Source: CAWEEP01 sp963808125 (lineage in GTDB: Bacteria; Chloroflexota; Dormibacteria; Aeolococcales; Aeolococcaceae). Taken from it: DNA of 8,385 bases. Position numbers and translations under genes: made by a program. Below the pieces are notes generated by a model. It searched no databases and had not been told where the DNA came from. It saw nothing but the letters and a program-made list of their open reading frames with translations. The stretch spans positions 1 through 8,385 of the forward strand of contig CAWEEP010000072.1 in NCBI GenBank assembly GCA_963808125.1. Reading direction: 5' to 3'. Positions 6,111 to 8,385 of this stretch are shown one piece after another. Position 1 is the first letter of the stretch; every line of letters starts with the position of its first letter.

Positions 6111-6138
6111 CGGCGCCCGCTTCTGTCCCGAGCAGTGA

Positions 6139-7224
6139 TCAGTTCGGGGCGGGGCTCTGCCGCGTCGGCTCTTGGTGATTGGAGTAGAAGTCGGCGACCG
6201 CCGAGAACGACTGCTTGGGCTCCCACCGCACGTCCGGGTAGACCGTCCCGTGACGACCGCCGGGCAAGGACTTCACGAGGGACATGGAGTCCATGTCGAG
6301 GTCGTAGCGGGGATCGTCGTCGGTGTAGCCCTCGGGTGTCACGAAGGTCGACAGCAGGGCGCCGGCCACCCCTGAACGTTCGAGCTCGTCGAGGGTCTCG
6401 ACAATCTCGCGGGCCTGCATGGCCTCGTCACGCTGGAAGGTGCCCTTCAGCCGGGGCCGGACGAAACGCCCGATCACCGGCAGCCTGTGAAGCGCCAGGC
6501 GTGTGGTATCGGTGACCCCGAACCCCAGGGCGCCCGAGCTCTCGGCACCATGGTAGGTGCGCATCCCGAACTCGGTGACGATCACCGGTTGGCCCGTCGC
6601 CAGGAACGGTTCGAGCATCTCCACGTAGCGCTCCTTGGTCCGCGCCTCGCGGTAGTGGTCGACGCCCACATAGTCGAAGGGCCCCCAGTCCACCTGCTCG
6701 AAGGTGAGTGAGGCGTAGGTGAGCGGGCCATCAAACCCGGCGCGTAACCTGGGCACGAGGGCGGCCAGGTACTCATCGAGCTTGCCATTACCGAGCTGCG
6801 CTGGGTCTCCCTTGAGGCGTTGCAGGCGGTCGGTCACGCTCCTGCCGGCGAGGATCCCCGGCATGAAGAGCGTGAGCTCGCTCCCGGCGACGAAGATCAC
6901 GCGCCCCGGATGGGCCGTCTCCAGCCGTGCCGCAGCCGTTGCCGCTGCGACCAGTCGGGCCGTGGTCTCGTCCGGCGAGTACTCGAATAAGGCTGGAGAG
7001 AACCACACCTCGAGGCCGAGCCCCAGCGCGATCTCGGCAACGGCCGTCATCGGTCCGACGTCACTGCCCACGATGCGCACCGCGTTGGCGTGAAGGTCGT
7101 CTCGGATGATCTCGAGCTCGCGGCGCACCACCGACATGTCGAGCGCGGACCGGCGCGTGGAGATCGCATATCCCGGGCCGCGGAACACGGTCCCGGTGTC
7201 GTAGTGAACGCCCTGGTGCTGCAT
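6139..7224 (-). CDS. TIM-barrel glycoside-hydrolase-like protein ('abortive infection'-annotated type)
   Basis: The 361-residue protein resembles a family of actinobacterial (beta/alpha)8 proteins. It starts with GVHYDTGTVF (5-14), then RRELEIIRDDLHANAVRIVG (34-53), LGLGLEVWFSP (67-77), FVAGSELTLFMPGI (111-124), GPLTYASLTFEQVDWGPFDYVGVDHYR (166-192), and GQPVIVTEFGMRTYHGAE (211-228). Glu116 and Glu218 end predicted barrel strands in the manner of the acid/base and nucleophile of clan GH-A enzymes, so a retaining glycosidase is plausible. The substrate is unknown. Relatives are sometimes called abortive infection proteins, for which I see no mechanistic basis. No signal peptide is evident, so it is probably intracellular. 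The ATG at 7222-7224 puts the barrel start at residue 5 as expected. GAGGAG ends two bases before it, so spacing is short. It is divergent from the ArdC-like gene. Confidence 0.85.
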   Translation of the reverse strand: MQHQGVHYDTGTVFRGPGYAISTRRSALDMSVVRRELEIIRDDLHANAVRIVGSDVGPMTAVAEIALGLGLEVWFSPALFEYSPDETTARLVAAATAAARLETAHPGRVIFVAGSELTLFMPGILAGRSVTDRLQRLKGDPAQLGNGKLDEYLAALVPRLRAGFDGPLTYASLTFEQVDWGPFDYVGVDHYREARTKERYVEMLEPFLATGQPVIVTEFGMRTYHGAESSGALGFGVTDTTRLALHRLPVIGRFVRPRLKGTFQRDEAMQAREIVETLDELERSGVAGALLSTFVTPEGYTDDDPRYDLDMDSMSLVKSLPGGRHGTVYPDVRWEPKQSFSAVADFYSNHQEPTRQSPAPN

Positions 7225-7633
7225 GGCTCCTCGAAGGTCGGCTCAGTGAAAGGGGACGGCGAAGACGCAGTCTGGCACGCCCTCTTCGGTTCCGGGAGGT
7301 GGTGCAAGGTAGGTGATGCCGACGCTGACAGGGCTCCTCCGTGCCGGGGCATCTTCCCGGCAAGCTCAGTCTGCAGCTTCCTCCAGGGTGAAGGTCAAGC
7401 TCGGCAGCCTGCACTGCCGCCCGAGACGCCGCTTCAGGTCCCGGGGCGCCCCCGATGCGGCCACATCCCGGATCGCCCTCCCTGCGGGCGCGCTGCTCTG
7501 CTGGGCAGCGTGCTCCGGCCTCGCTGCTCGGCTCCGGGCACCACTGCGTTGGAGCCTGCGGCTCCTCCCTCCGCTCGCTCGGCCTCCGCCGTGTCGCTGC
7601 GCATCGCAGCCCCACCCACAGGAGGACCGTCCC
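7225..7633. promoter_or_regulatory. Hairpin-rich divergent leader between hydrolase-like gene and ardC-like gene
   Basis: No gene is supported in these 409 bases. Several strong dyads are visible. TGCCGGG/CCCGGCA lies at 7342-7362 (7 bp). The palindrome GGGGCGCCCC is at 7443-7452. An 11-bp stem with two G-T pairs spans 7486-7496 and 7505-7515, with an 8-base loop. GGAGCC/GGCTCC around TGC is at 7551-7565. The region should carry both promoters. AGGAGG at 7620-7625, eight bases before the ATG, is the ardC-like ribosome binding site. Confidence 0.45.
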
Positions 7634-8385
7634 ATGGAGCGCACCACCGCAGCCGAGTTGCTCGCCACCCTCGCCGATGGCGTTGCGGACCTCACCAGTT
7701 CCACCGCTTGGCGCGCCTGGCTGGACGTGCAGCGCCGCTTCCACCGGTACAGCTGGGGCAACACCCTCCTGATCGCCGCCCAACGGCCCCACGCCACCCG
7801 AATCGCTGGATTCCACGCCTGGCTCCGGCTGGGTCGCCACGTGCGCAAGGGCGAGCACGGCATCGCCATCCTGGCTCCGGTCGTCCCGCGCTTCCGGGTC
7901 GTCGACGGCGACTCCGGGGACGAGCGATGGGTGGCCGGGAGGCCCCACGCGTTCCGGGTAACCCATGTCTTCGACGTCAGCCAAACGGATGGCGAGGAGC
8001 TGGCCGCGCCCCCGGTGAGCCGTCTCGAGGGCAGTGACCCGAAGGACTGGTACACGCAGCTGCGCGACGTCGCCCACAGCCTGGAGTTCACCGTGGAGGA
8101 GGACTACCTGCCCGACGGCGTGAACGGCGAGTGCAACCACGCGCTGCAGCGGATCCGCATCGAGGTGCGGAACGGGCAGAGCCACCAGGTGAAGACGCTG
8201 GCCCACGAGCTGGGCCACGCCATCCTCCACGCAGATCGTGCAGGACTGTGCCGGGAGCAGGCCGAGCTGGAGGCAGAGTTCGATCGCGTACATCGTGTGC
8301 GCCGGGCTCGGCATCGACACCTCCGAGTACTCGTTCGGCTACCTGGCGGTGTGGGCGGGGGGTGGCGAGCAGGCCCGGCACGGCA
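7634..8385 (+). CDS. ArdC-like antirestriction / ImmA-type metallopeptidase, frameshifted and cut by window edge
   Basis: Starting at ATG 7634, behind an ideal AGGAGG, the frame encodes an ArdC-type N-terminal domain (about 1-115: SSTAWRAWLDVQRRFHRYSW, NTLLIAAQRP, AGFHAWLRLGRHVRKGEHGI). A zinc metallopeptidase domain follows, with LAHELGHAILH. The HExxH lies at 191-195, and a downstream Glu in ELEAE (211-215) is a candidate third ligand. ArdC proteins bind DNA and protect incoming plasmids or integrative elements from restriction. Two-domain ArdC/peptidase proteins are typical of mobile elements. Right after ELEAE, at codon 216 (8279), the expected sequence SIAYIVCAGLGIDTSEYSFG continues in the +1 frame. 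One extra T in GAGTTCG (8279-8280) explains this. The shifted frame is open to 8385, so the gene is interrupted by either a real mutation or an assembly error. The 3' end is outside the window. Confidence 0.85.
   Translation, partial: MERTTAAELLATLADGVADLTSSTAWRAWLDVQRRFHRYSWGNTLLIAAQRPHATRIAGFHAWLRLGRHVRKGEHGIAILAPVVPRFRVVDGDSGDERWVAGRPHAFRVTHVFDVSQTDGEELAAPPVSRLEGSDPKDWYTQLRDVAHSLEFTVEEDYLPDGVNGECNHALQRIRIEVRNGQSHQVKTLAHELGHAILHADRAGLCREQAELEAEFDRVHRVRRARHRHLRVLVRLPGGVGGGWRAGPAR

Noticed and set aside
6137..6153. Resemblance of the bases around 6140 (AGTTCGGGG) to the R1 flank
   Set aside because: The match is short and lies mostly over the 3' end of the hydrolase-like gene, so chance is sufficient.
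7061..8320. 419-codon open frame on the minus strand
   Set aside because: It covers the ArdC-like gene and the hairpin leader antisense and shows no protein family pattern.
1..8385. CRISPR array, rRNA, or insertion sequence
   Set aside because: No regularly spaced direct repeats, no rRNA-like stretch and no transposase motif were seen on either strand.

Overview
The window looks like an accessory region of a high-GC genome. The third codon positions are rich in G and C, GTG starts occur, and the gene families (a LysR/SDR pair, SMP-30, GNAT, an Imm-5-like protein, ArdC) are common in Actinomycetota. An actinobacterial or allied high-GC soil or metagenomic lineage is the best guess, but no marker gene fixes the taxon.

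Layout, left to right. (1) 3-1034 (+): the C-terminal part of a probable beta-propeller protein, cut by the window edge. (2) 1229-1316: a degenerate tRNA-Arg(UCU)-like relic on the minus strand (R1). (3) 1505-2362 (-): an SMP-30/gluconolactonase-family lactonase. (4) 2764-3300 (-): a GNAT N-acetyltransferase. (5) 3519-3593: a second relic of the same tRNA 3' half (R2), in the same orientation as R1. (6) A divergent lysR (3656-4558, -) and SDR oxidoreductase (4673-5407, +) pair. (7) 5500-5529: a hairpin whose right part is an exact 19-base inverted copy of part of R2 (R3). (8) 5560-6075 (+): an Imm-5-like putative immunity protein. (9) 6139-7224 (-): a TIM-barrel glycoside-hydrolase-like protein of the kind sometimes labelled 'abortive infection'. 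(10) 7225-7633: a hairpin-rich divergent leader. (11) 7634 to the right edge (+): an ArdC/ImmA-type antirestriction metallopeptidase with an apparent one-base frameshift near 8279.

The genes do not form one pathway. They read as small one- or two-gene modules. The lysR-SDR pair is a regulator with its probable target. The lactonase and acetyltransferase lie in the same direction about 400 bases apart and need not be an operon. The immunity-like, hydrolase-like and ArdC genes look like defence or mobile-element cargo.

The most notable feature lies between the genes. The module borders carry pieces of one tRNA-Arg-derived sequence: R1 and R2 are direct copies around the GNAT/SMP-30 module, and R2 and R3 share an exact 19-bp inverted repeat around the lysR/SDR module. 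This suggests stepwise insertion or rearrangement at a tRNA-derived attachment sequence, although no integrase or transposase gene is visible here.
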